A program made the translations under genes and the position numbers. From the NCBI GenBank assembly GCA_051269965.1, contig JBNMFK010000216.1:1-6702 (forward strand): a DNA stretch of 6,702 nucleotides. Direction: 5' to 3'. The DNA is from Arcticibacterium sp051269965 (GTDB taxonomy: Bacteria; Bacteroidota; Bacteroidia; Cytophagales; Spirosomataceae). Below, piece by piece: positions 1 to 6,702 of the stretch (position 1 is the first letter of the stretch; each line of letters begins with the position of its first letter). The notes under the pieces are model-generated. The model was given only the letters and a program-made list of their open reading frames with translations. It was not told the origin of the DNA and ran no database searches.

Positions 1-1332
1 ATAAATGGCATACGCTATGGCTCCGTTTCTATGGATTTCCTCAAAGGTTATCTCCCACTCATTATGGCATTCTTCCCCATTCATAGTCACCATTGGATAA
101 AGTGCGGCACCATCTTTAAAACCAAGCTTCTCAGCGTTCTCAATAGCCTTTTGAAGTTGCTTATGCCTGTAAACCAATAAGTTTCTGGATACCTGTGGCT
201 CCGCGGTTGCTAGGTAAAAAGGAATGCAATAGGCTTCTGTATCCCAATACGTTACCCCGCCATACTTTTCTCCCGTAAAACCCTTCGGGCCAATATTAAG
301 CCTTGCGTCTTCGCCTGTATAAGTCTGCTCTAAATGGAATATATTAAAACGGATTCCCTGCTGGGCTTCTATGTTTCCTTTGATCTGAATATCATTATGA
401 TTCCATTTTTCTTCCCAGGCTGCAGTATGATTTCCAAGCAATACCTCAAAACCCAGATGGTAAATCTCATTCAGTTTTTCCTTCGCTATATTTTCTTGGT
501 TTTTTGCGGGATGATTGTCAGAGGATAGGTTAATGACATATTTTTGAAGTATCGTTTTCTCATTCAAAACCAAAGAGACTTCATAATTACAGCCTACATA
601 CTTATCTTTTTTTACTGGTAAGGAAGCTAATCCCAATGCTTTTTCGCCTTGGTAAAGTTTTATCCGCATAGCCGACGTGATCGTAAACTGAGGTACGGTT
701 TCCCATGGAGATTTCTTTGTTTTCAAAGTCAAAAATGCCTCTGAACCAGAAATTCCTTTATCAATTTCATCCCAAAACTTTTCTCCGTGATTGGAGTCTC
801 TATTACTTACATCGCCGTCTAGGAATGGACAAACCTTTGCTTTCCCAGTAAAATTCAAAGGCTTTATAGCGTAGGTCATAACAGCAGCCTCATCATGAGC
901 CATGCTACAAAAGCGTAGAGCTTCTATTTCTAACTCATGGCCATGCTCCATTCTCACCGTACATTCTCTGCTGAGTGTACCTGCTTTCATATTCAAGGTT
1001 CTTTTGAAATCAAGTACCTCACAGGTAGCTAAATCCAGTTCTATGCCATCTATCTGGATAGAAACTCCAATCCAATTTGTGGCATTTATGACTTTGGCAA
1101 AATAGTTTGGATAACCATTCTTCCACCAACCAACACGTGTTTTATCTGGAAACCATACACCTGCTATGTAGTTTCCTTGGAGGGTATGCCCCGAATAAGT
1201 CTCTTCAAAATTCCCTCGTTGTCCCATACGGCCATTTCCAAGACTCATGAGAGATTCTGTAACCTCATTATGCTCTGGATGAAAGCCTTCTTCTATGACG
1301 CACCATTCATCGTGTCTTATATAATTTTTCAT
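1..1332 (-). CDS. mapA: GH65 maltose phosphorylase, N-terminal 444 codons (3' end outside window)
   Basis: Cytoplasmic inverting phosphorylase: maltose + phosphate gives glucose + beta-glucose 1-phosphate. The frame is open from ATG 1332 to the window edge, with an in-frame TGA at 1348-1350 upstream fixing the start. An N-terminal beta-sandwich domain (about residues 1-300) leads into the (alpha/alpha)6 barrel. Family blocks seen are GIRFNIF at 326-332, KGFTGEKYGG at 350-359, YWDTEAYCIPFYL at 362-374 and HNEWEITFE at 423-431, followed by EIHRNGAIAYAIY. The 423-431 segment corresponds to the loop that separates maltose phosphorylases from trehalose and kojibiose phosphorylases in Lactobacillus enzymes, which supports maltose as substrate. 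The general-acid Glu (about position 487 in the family, in a GPDEYH-type motif) lies beyond the window, so activity cannot be confirmed here. Full-length relatives are about 750-780 residues. The gene follows pgmB on the same strand after 64 bases. The substrate is an inference from motifs; the family is clear. Confidence 0.93.
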   Translation of the reverse strand, partial: MKNYIRHDEWCVIEEGFHPEHNEVTESLMSLGNGRMGQRGNFEETYSGHTLQGNYIAGVWFPDKTRVGWWKNGYPNYFAKVINATNWIGVSIQIDGIELDLATCEVLDFKRTLNMKAGTLSRECTVRMEHGHELEIEALRFCSMAHDEAAVMTYAIKPLNFTGKAKVCPFLDGDVSNRDSNHGEKFWDEIDKGISGSEAFLTLKTKKSPWETVPQFTITSAMRIKLYQGEKALGLASLPVKKDKYVGCNYEVSLVLNEKTILQKYVINLSSDNHPAKNQENIAKEKLNEIYHLGFEVLLGNHTAAWEEKWNHNDIQIKGNIEAQQGIRFNIFHLEQTYTGEDARLNIGPKGFTGEKYGGVTYWDTEAYCIPFYLATAEPQVSRNLLVYRHKQLQKAIENAEKLGFKDGAALYPMVTMNGEECHNEWEITFEEIHRNGAIAYAIY

Positions 1333-1396
1333 ATCCTTAAGCAGTAGTCATTTAAAATTCATTATTGCGATATTAGAAATTTATCAATCGATAAGA

Positions 1397-2047
1397 TTAC
1401 TTAATCTTTTTTAACAACTTATTCAAATCAACACCTTCAAAGGAAGCTAATATTAAATCGGCATTGGGTAGATTTTCTTTTGTACCAATACCGACGGCCT
1501 TCATACCAGCGGCATGAGCAGCTTTGATGCCAGCGATAGCGTCCTCCACGACAAGACATTCCTCATTTTTCAGTTTTAAAGCTTCCGCTCCTTTAATAAA
1601 TACCTCTGGGTCTGGCTTAGACCGTGTCACTGAATTACCGTCTACCAAAGCATCAAAATGATGTATTAAACCTATTTTTTCTAAGATTCTTGGGGCATTT
1701 TTGCTTGCCGATCCTAGTGCCATTCCGAGGCCCATATCTTTGATTTGTTGAATTAAATCTTCAACCCCTGGCAGAATATGTGCTTTGGTCATCTTATCCA
1801 CCTTTTCCACATACCAATCATTCTTTTGAGTAGCCAATTCTAGAATTCTAGCCACAGGTAACGCGACGTTTCCATGCTTTAAAATTCTATCAATTGAATC
1901 CATTCGGCTAATTCCCTTTAAGGTTTCATTAAAGGCCTCATCAATATCAAAATCTAGTTCATTGGCCATTCTTCGCCAAGCAGCATAATGAAAAACTGCA
2001 GTATCCACTATAACGCCATCTAAATCAAAAAGTATTCCTTTGATCAT
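1397..2047 (-). CDS. pgmB: Beta-phosphoglucomutase (HAD superfamily)
   Basis: Cytoplasmic enzyme converting beta-glucose 1-phosphate to glucose 6-phosphate through beta-glucose 1,6-bisphosphate, which links maltose phosphorolysis to glycolysis. The 216-residue length matches the family. The HAD nucleophile motif FDLDGVIVDT holds Asp8 (nucleophile) and Asp10 (general acid/base). The cap domain has His20 and a KGISR motif at 44-48, whose Arg48 matches the phosphate-contacting Arg of the Lactococcus enzyme. Motif II is SASK at 113-116, the motif III Lys is in SKPDP at 143-147, and the Mg-binding acidic pair is in VVEDAIAG (Glu168, Asp169). Overall it aligns closely with Lactococcus PgmB, including LKG.SR.DS. 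It starts 21 bases after the stop of the decayed GH13 and precedes the GH65 gene, so it was probably the middle gene of a three-gene operon. The upstream sequence is A-rich without a strong Shine-Dalgarno sequence. No defects are seen. Confidence 0.95.
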   Translation of the reverse strand: MIKGILFDLDGVIVDTAVFHYAAWRRMANELDFDIDEAFNETLKGISRMDSIDRILKHGNVALPVARILELATQKNDWYVEKVDKMTKAHILPGVEDLIQQIKDMGLGMALGSASKNAPRILEKIGLIHHFDALVDGNSVTRSKPDPEVFIKGAEALKLKNEECLVVEDAIAGIKAAHAAGMKAVGIGTKENLPNADLILASFEGVDLNKLLKKIK

Positions 2048-2068
2048 TTTCTATTATCTCTTTAAATT

Positions 2069-3858
2069 CTAATCTATATTAATTACATAAGCCTGCAAAG
2101 GAGGAAGCTCTGTGGATTCTAAACCCATTTGCTTATCTATCAATAATTCTATGGCCGCGGTCTTTCCTTTTAGTGAGGCTACAAATCGTTCCGTAGCTGC
2201 TGTTAGCTTTTTCTCAGAGGCATCCATAATATTTTTAATGCCTGTCTTACCAAAATAGGCATAAATACCTTCTCCAAAAGTAAAAACTGAGTAAAATTAC
2301 CATGACCTATTATCTCGATTGATTTTCTTAGAGCTATAAGTTTCTTTATGAATTCAAACTTCAACTGTTCCTGCCTAGTCCTCCCACTTGCTTCAAACTT
2401 ATTGACCTTGTCTCTTGTCCAACTACCCCAGAATTTTTTAACCCCAATTTCTCTACCATAATAAATTTAGGAATACCTCACAGGGTCATGAGCCATATCA
2501 CTTTTCATTTAAAGGTACAAGTATCCTCCTCTATTTCAGATAAAAAGCGATGTTCGTCATGATTATCTAAATAGCTTACAAGTTTTTCAGGGTTTTGAGA
2601 TAAATAGTCAGGCTAAGTATTTGATATAGCCAATTTACGCCTCCATTGTGGCTATAAAGCTCTTTTAAAGCCTAGTACATTTGATTAATCAACCGACGAC
2701 TCTAGATTGACACCAAAAGAAAGCTCTAAGTTAGAGTTAACAAAAGCTGCTTGATTGAGCCTTGGCAAAGCCAAAGATTCTCCAAATAAAAAGATCTGAG
2801 GAAACTGAGCCATCAAAGCATCATTGAAGGTATTCAAGAAGTCCATGCCGTTGTGCCTGTACGTGCTAATGTGACAGGCGTCAAAACCAAGATTCTGCGT
2901 AAAAGAAAGAGTATAATGAATTAAGTAGTTCGCGACAAAGGCATTCTTCTGGTTTAAATCTGGTAGGAAAAGCATAAACAAGCAGTCTGTAGTTTTCGAC
3001 CTGTCATAATCAGACGCGGAGCTGGGACTGACAGTACTATATAATCAGTGTTTATGTAGCTTTCCCACTGATTAAACCAAGACCTCATGGACATGTCATG
3101 CCGTAAATAATGGTTAATTCCTGCAAGATTGTACAAGGCATCTTGGATTACCTTTAAACCTTTTTTATGAGCCGCCGCTATCATTATTATAAAGCCCTAA
3201 TTCCTCCCAAACGCCTATAAACGTTGTGACGATCTATGAAACCATGATAAGCAGAACACATATCTCCTCCTTCATTAGTTTGTGATTAACCATTTTGAGT
3301 GGCTAGATTCGGCCGTAAATCCTAGATCTCTATGATAAGCTAAATACTTAATAATTCCTTGCAAGTCTCCTACAGGTCGCAGCCATGAATTTTGACTAAC
3401 TAAAACGGTATAGGCCACGTTACTGAACTTGTCGTTGGGATGATCGCGATTAGAAAATCTATCTGGCAGCATGAAGATAAATGACATCATTCACATCAAT
3501 AAGCCCAATATTCAATTGTTCTCTTTCTTTCAGTTCTTAATCGTATTCAAAAATTCCACTTTAATTTAAAAACTCAACTTTCAATTCGCCAGCTTTCGCT
3601 TTCTTTTTAATTTCAAGATCACCAAACAAGTGGTGAGGACTATCAACCTTATGCTACCAATACCTTGACAACTTAGTATTTAGTGATACTCGCCGCAGAT
3701 TTTGTAATACCTTCGCCACAAATAAATACGGGTTGCTTCGAGTTTTCCATTCCTATTCACCAACCAAATTAGTCCCATTCTTTTGATTTGGGAAGATTGT
3801 GCAGGCACAAGTACAGAACACACGAGCATCGCGCTGATAAGGCTTAATGAGAATTCAT
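2069..3858 (-). pseudogene. Decayed secreted GH13 neopullulanase/cyclomaltodextrinase (SusA-like)
   Basis: Remnant of an extracytoplasmic maltodextrin hydrolase, nearly full length for the family (about 600 codons) but spread over several frames. In order it shows a signal-peptide-like start (LISAMLVCSVLVPAQSSQ, about 3840-3785), pieces of the N-terminal domain (IGMENSKQPVFICGEGI, then KKKAKAGELKVEFLN), MLPDRFSNRDHPND near 3470, GDLQGI near 3365, HKKGLKVIQDALYN near 3150, PDLNQKNAFVANYL near 2950, GFDACHISTY near 2875, FGESL near 2780, LDNHDEHRF near 2560, GIPK/IYYGREIG near 2465 and KKLIALRKSIEIIGHGNF near 2310. It ends with a C-terminal domain ending LPPLQAYVINID at TAG 2069-2071. Stops lie at 3769-3771, 3757-3759, 3673-3675, 2672-2674, 2505-2507 and 2478-2480. 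Frameshifts lie near 3780, 3490, 3025, 2465 and 2290. The nucleophile Asp is Ser, the preceding Arg is His, and the region I NH is NL. The start at 3858 is a best guess. The SusA-like assignment rests on remembered family motifs. Confidence 0.92.
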
Positions 3859-3948
3859 TTATTTTGATTCTCTAAGGCTGTAAAATACTTGTTTATAGGT
3901 CCAAAAAGACAATTAAGATTCCTTTAGATAATCAAAGTATTTCAATAA

Positions 3949-3956
3949 CAAAAATA
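3949..3956 (-). promoter_or_regulatory. Possible -7 element for the minus-strand arm
   Basis: On the minus strand this reads TATTTTTG, which fits the Bacteroidota -7 consensus TAnnTTTG. It lies about 90 bases upstream of the presumed start of the decayed GH13. No TTTG/TTG -33 partner is visible at the usual distance, and such octamers occur by chance in AT-rich DNA, so this is weak. If real, it would once have driven the GH13-pgmB-GH65 operon. Confidence 0.2.
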
Positions 3957-4054
3957 GCCTAACTCCCCATTTACACTATGCTTGGCCTAATATTCTCCAT
4001 AAAGCATTTCTCCAACTGAGGAAAATGGAATTAGAAAATGGTAAAATGAAATAT

Positions 4055-4062
4055 TATCTTTG
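4055..4062 (+). promoter_or_regulatory. Candidate -7 promoter element upstream of the GH13/transporter arm
   Basis: TATCTTTG matches the Bacteroidota -7 consensus TAnnTTTG. A one-mismatch -33 element (TTAG for TTTG) sits at 4031-4034 with a 20-base spacer. Transcription from here would start near 4067-4070 and give a leader of about 70 nt containing the 4091-4112 hairpin. The location fits a promoter for the plus-strand pair, but the -33 half is poor and nothing independent supports it. Confidence 0.4.
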
Positions 4063-4083
4063 AATCTAAATTACACCTACAAA

Positions 4084-4140
4084 ATGACTAAAGCCTGTTA
4101 TCCAACAGGTTTTCTCTTGTCCTTTTTAACTATTCTATGA
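4084..4140 (+). other. Possible 18-codon leader reading frame overlapping the GH13 start
   Basis: An ATG at 4084 opens an 18-codon frame (MTKACYPTGFLLSFLTIL) whose TGA at 4138-4140 overlaps the GH13 start codon in the classic ATGA arrangement. The hairpin at 4091-4112 lies inside it. Such overlaps can couple translation, but the frame is short, has no recognisable Shine-Dalgarno sequence and shows no family resemblance, so it may be chance. Recorded as a candidate only. Confidence 0.2.
4091..4113 (+). terminator. Hairpin with T tract (terminator-like or leader structure)
   Basis: CCTGTT (4094-4099) pairs perfectly with AACAGG (4104-4109) around a 4-base loop. The stem extends outward by a G-T and two A-T pairs to about 9 bp and runs into TTTT, then a further pyrimidine-rich stretch with TTTTT at 4123-4127. 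This has the form of an intrinsic terminator. Its position is odd: it ends only 24 bases before the GH13 start, and no plus-strand gene ends just upstream. It could be an attenuator in the leader or a leftover terminator from an older gene order. The flanking A-run would also allow weak action on minus-strand transcription. Confidence 0.55.
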
Positions 4141-5828
4141 TCCAAAAAAATAATTCCAACAAACTTATTATCTATCAAATTTTTACAAGGATTTTCGGAA
4201 ACGAGAATATGACAAATAAATTCTATGGAAGTTTAGAAGAGAATGGCGTTGGAAAGTTCAACGACATCAATAATAATGCTCTAAAAAGTCTTAAAAATCT
4301 TGGCATTAGCCATGTATGGTATACGGGTATTATAGAACACGCCACGATGACAGATTATACCTCCTTTGGCATCAAAAAAGACCATCCGCAGGTAGTAAAA
4401 GGAAGGGCAGGCTCTCCTTATGCCATTAAAGACTACTATGATGTAGATCCCGATTTGGCTGAGGATGTTCCAAATAGAATGCAGGAATTTGAATCACTGA
4501 TAGACCGTTCTCATAAAAATGGCCTCAGAGTAATCATTGACTTTGTTCCGAATCATTTAGCCAGAGAATACAAATCAGATGCAAAACCTAGTGGAGTTAA
4601 GGACTTTGGTGAAGACGATGATCAGACAAAGAGATTCGATAAAAACAATAACTTTTACTACTTGCCCGATACCGAATTCAAAGTTCCTGAGGATTGGAAA
4701 ACTCCGGTACCCTTCGAGAAGGACTATACTGAAAATCCTGCTTTAGTTACTGGCAATGATGTGTTCTCAGCAGAGCCTTCCATAAAAGACTGGTTTGAAA
4801 CCATTAAGCTAAACTATGGTATAGACTACGAGAACGGTGGAACAGCGTATTTAGATCCAATACCAGATACATGGCTTAAGATGAAGGCTATTTTGCTGTA
4901 TTGGTCAGCGAAAGGCGTGGATGCTTTCCGATGTGATATGGCTCAAATGGTACCTGTTGTTTTTTGGGAATGGTGCATTAAAGAAATAAAAAAAGAATAT
5001 CCTAAGACTATTTTCATAGCCGAAATTTATGAAGCTCCTTTATATGAGGATTATATATTCATAGGGGGGTTTGACTATTTATACGATAAAGTAGGTCTTT
5101 ATGATGCCCTCAGAAGACTCATGAAAGGACATGGTAATAGTAATGAGATTACCAAAGTTTGGCAAGAAGAGTCTGGAGATTTTGCTAAGCATATGTTGCG
5201 GTTTTTAGAAAACCATGATGAACATAGAATCACTTCGGAGCAGTTTGCTGGCAAAGCGAAGATAGGGGTTACAGCTTTTGCTTTATCTGCCTTTCTTCAC
5301 GATGGGCCTTTACTGCTTTATTATGGTCAAGAACTAGGCATTAAACCTAGCGGGCCCGAGGGCTTTCAGGGAGATGATGGCAGGAACACTATTTTTGACT
5401 ATTGGGGGCTAGAAGAAATTGCGAAGTGGAATAATAAAGGAAAGTGGAATACTTCAAAATTAAGTAACACTCAAAGAAGCTTACGTACAAGCTATCAGAA
5501 AATAAATGAATTTGCTACAAATAACGAAGCTATTACACTCGGAAAGTTTTTTGACCTACAATACGCCAATAAAGATAATGAGGACTATAATGACTCCAAA
5601 ATATATAGTTTTTTAAGGTATTCTGATAATCAGAAATTACTTTTTGTCTTCAATTTTGACTTGGACCAAGACTATTCCTTTGATTTGGATATTCCAAGTT
5701 TAGCTTTTGGCATGATGGGAATTAAAAAACTCGATGTCAATTTTATAGCGTTGAATACCAAGCATAAAACAGGTTTAAAGCGTATTAAAATGCAGCCTAA
5801 CTCCTATTTAATCTTGGGACTTAGGTAA
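4137..5828 (+). CDS. Cytoplasmic GH13 alpha-amylase-family glycosidase
   Basis: Retaining alpha-glucan-active enzyme with a complete GH13 catalytic set over 563 residues. Region I is DFVPNH (135-140), region II is GVDAFRCDMA (260-269) with Arg265 and nucleophile Asp267, region III has general acid Glu296 in IFIAEIYE, and region IV is FLENHDEHR (356-364) with Asp361. The gap of about 120 residues between regions I and II includes domain B. After the barrel comes a short beta domain (about 480-563). The N-terminus (MIQKNNSNKLIIYQIFTRIFGN) has no signal peptide, so it should act in the cytoplasm on imported maltodextrins. The ATG at 4137 places the conserved IYQIFTR strand at residues 12-18, as expected. 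It resembles a Bacteroidota GH13 group often annotated only as alpha-amylase, with hallmark GRAGSPYAIKDYYDVDPDLA (89-108). The exact bond and substrate cannot be read from sequence. A transporter gene follows 68 bases downstream, probably in the same transcript. Confidence 0.93.
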   Translation: MIQKNNSNKLIIYQIFTRIFGNENMTNKFYGSLEENGVGKFNDINNNALKSLKNLGISHVWYTGIIEHATMTDYTSFGIKKDHPQVVKGRAGSPYAIKDYYDVDPDLAEDVPNRMQEFESLIDRSHKNGLRVIIDFVPNHLAREYKSDAKPSGVKDFGEDDDQTKRFDKNNNFYYLPDTEFKVPEDWKTPVPFEKDYTENPALVTGNDVFSAEPSIKDWFETIKLNYGIDYENGGTAYLDPIPDTWLKMKAILLYWSAKGVDAFRCDMAQMVPVVFWEWCIKEIKKEYPKTIFIAEIYEAPLYEDYIFIGGFDYLYDKVGLYDALRRLMKGHGNSNEITKVWQEESGDFAKHMLRFLENHDEHRITSEQFAGKAKIGVTAFALSAFLHDGPLLLYYGQELGIKPSGPEGFQGDDGRNTIFDYWGLEEIAKWNNKGKWNTSKLSNTQRSLRTSYQKINEFATNNEAITLGKFFDLQYANKDNEDYNDSKIYSFLRYSDNQKLLFVFNFDLDQDYSFDLDIPSLAFGMMGIKKLDVNFIALNTKHKTGLKRIKMQPNSYLILGLR

Positions 5829-5896
5829 ACACAATAAGCAACAGAACAGGCTAAAATAGAAATACCTCTGCTCGATAATATTTTATAAATACCCCA

Positions 5897-6702
5897 ATGA
5901 AAAAAAATAAGCCGAACCTTAGCTCCTCCCAGATATGGAATATGAGCATTGGGTTTCTTGGTATCCAGATGGGCTTTGCCCTTCAAAACGGAAACGCAAG
6001 CCGTATACTTCTAAACTTCGGAGCTGACGTAGAGGAACTCTCTTTTTTTTGGATAGTTGCTCCTTTGACAGGAATGCTAGTACAGCCTATGGTAGGTTAT
6101 TTCTCAGACAAAACTTGGACTAGACTTGGACGACGTAGGCCTTTTTTCTTGGTTGGAGCAATCATAGCTTCCTTTGGTTTGCTACTTATGCCTAATGCAG
6201 ATCTATTTGTAAAATACTTACCCGCTCTTTGGGTAGGTGCAGGATTCCTCATGATTATGGATGCCTCCTTTAATATCTCCATGGAACCCTTTAGAGCTTT
6301 AGTAGCGGACAAACTAAATTCAAGTCAAAGAACAGAAGGCTATTCTATTCAAACCGTGATCATTGGCATAGGAGCTGTTATAGGTTCTTGGTTGCCCTAT
6401 GTCCTTTCCAATTTGTTTAATGTAAATGGAAACTCTACCGGTGGCGTAGCTTTAAATGTGATATGGTCCTTTGTCATAGGTGCTTTAATTTTATTAGGAA
6501 CCATTATTTGGACGGTATCTAAAACGCCGGAATACTCTCCTAAAGAAATGGCTGAATTCGAAGATGCAACCATTGAGGATAGGAACGTTAGTACCATCAG
6601 AGATATCATTACAGATTTCATCAATATGCCTAGAACTATGCGTCAACTAGGCTTGGTCCAATTCTTCTCTTGGTTTGGGCTTTTCTCTATGTGGGTTTTT
6701 GC
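5897..6702 (+). CDS. MFS-type sugar (maltose) transporter, N-terminal 268 codons (3' end outside window)
   Basis: Inner-membrane sugar carrier of the major facilitator fold, close to the SLC45/GPH-like transporters that Bacteroidota place next to maltose phosphorylase genes. The start at ATG 5897 is the only one after an in-frame TAA at 5876-5878. Visible features are a first helix at about residues 13-32 (IWNMSIGFLGIQMGFALQNG), QNGNASRI at 30-37 and a second helix at about 50-68. The loop between helices 2 and 3 is basic (SDKTWTRLGRRRPF, 70-83), the counterpart of MFS motif A. A third helix follows at about 83-98, and FNISMEPFRALVADK starts near residue 125. Then come two further hydrophobic helices and an acidic cytoplasmic loop (KEMAEFEDATIEDRN), probably the central loop. 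About half of a usual 12-helix protein is present. Maltose or short maltodextrin as cargo is inferred from the neighbours, not shown by the sequence. Confidence 0.88.
   Translation, partial: MKKNKPNLSSSQIWNMSIGFLGIQMGFALQNGNASRILLNFGADVEELSFFWIVAPLTGMLVQPMVGYFSDKTWTRLGRRRPFFLVGAIIASFGLLLMPNADLFVKYLPALWVGAGFLMIMDASFNISMEPFRALVADKLNSSQRTEGYSIQTVIIGIGAVIGSWLPYVLSNLFNVNGNSTGGVALNVIWSFVIGALILLGTIIWTVSKTPEYSPKEMAEFEDATIEDRNVSTIRDIITDFINMPRTMRQLGLVQFFSWFGLFSMWVF

Noticed and set aside
334..1105. Two open frames on the plus strand (334-528 and 902-1105)
   Set aside because: Both lie antisense inside the uninterrupted GH65 frame, whose translation carries conserved phosphorylase motifs. They resemble no protein.
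1381..1394. Small inverted repeat TTATC-AATC-GATAA just after the pgmB stop
   Set aside because: The stem is 5 bp, AT-rich and has no T tract, so it is too weak to call a terminator between two genes that appear co-transcribed.
621..1451. Repeated 11-mer AGGAAGCTAAT at 621-631 and 1441-1451
   Set aside because: Both copies encode Leu-Ala-Ser with the same codons in two different genes. This is a coding coincidence rather than a repeat element.
2685..3490. Three separate small minus-strand genes (2685-2981, 2954-3184, 3275-3490)
   Set aside because: Read in order they are consecutive pieces of one GH13 protein, so they are fragments of a single broken gene.
2069..3858. Stop codons in the SusA-like gene explained by stop-codon readthrough or recoding
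   Set aside because: TAA, TAG and TGA all occur, frameshifts in several places also break the frame, and catalytic residues are substituted. Neighbouring genes use stops normally.
4005..4027. Imperfect inverted repeat (CATTTCTCC / GAGGAAAATG) as a possible operator
   Set aside because: The arms match only with a mismatch and a bulge, and no regulator gene is in the window to support it.
6043..6050. Run of eight T in the transporter gene as a slippage or phase-variation site
   Set aside because: The frame is intact through it, and Phe-Phe within a membrane helix explains the run.
5804..6624. Open frames on the minus strand at 5804-5986, 6097-6312 and 6397-6624
   Set aside because: They are antisense to the GH13 end and the transporter gene, whose plus-strand translation shows membrane helices and a clear MFS loop motif.

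Overview
The window looks like a chromosomal maltose/maltodextrin utilisation locus from a Bacteroidota bacterium, probably of the Flavobacteriia or Cytophagia type. This rests on protein resemblance (a SusA-like GH13, a GH65/beta-phosphoglucomutase pair, a Bacteroidota-type sugar transporter of the major facilitator superfamily), on AT-rich DNA, on weak or absent Shine-Dalgarno sequences, and on one match to the Bacteroidota -7 promoter element (TAnnTTTG). No genus can be named from the sequence alone.

The layout is two divergent arms. The minus-strand arm, read from about 3858 down to 1, holds a decayed secreted GH13 of the neopullulanase/cyclomaltodextrinase (SusA-like) type at 2069-3858, an intact beta-phosphoglucomutase (pgmB) at 1397-2047, and the first 444 codons of a GH65 maltose phosphorylase that runs off the left edge. 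The plus-strand arm holds an intact cytoplasmic GH13 alpha-amylase-family enzyme at 4137-5828 and, 68 bases later, the first 268 codons of a sugar transporter that runs off the right edge. Between the arms is about 280 bases with a possible plus-strand promoter element and a hairpin followed by a T tract just before the GH13 start.

The inferred pathway is as follows. The transporter imports maltose or short maltodextrins, and the cytoplasmic GH13 trims longer oligosaccharides. Maltose phosphorylase splits maltose with phosphate into glucose and beta-glucose 1-phosphate, and PgmB converts the latter to glucose 6-phosphate. The extracytoplasmic GH13 that would have fed this pathway is dead in this strain: it has several stops and frameshifts and has lost its catalytic nucleophile.

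I found no RNA genes, mobile elements, CRISPR arrays or attachment sites, and no evidence of an undescribed system. The points worth a second look are the advanced but nearly full-length decay of the SusA-like gene inside an otherwise intact locus, and the hairpin plus short overlapping reading frame in front of the plus-strand GH13.
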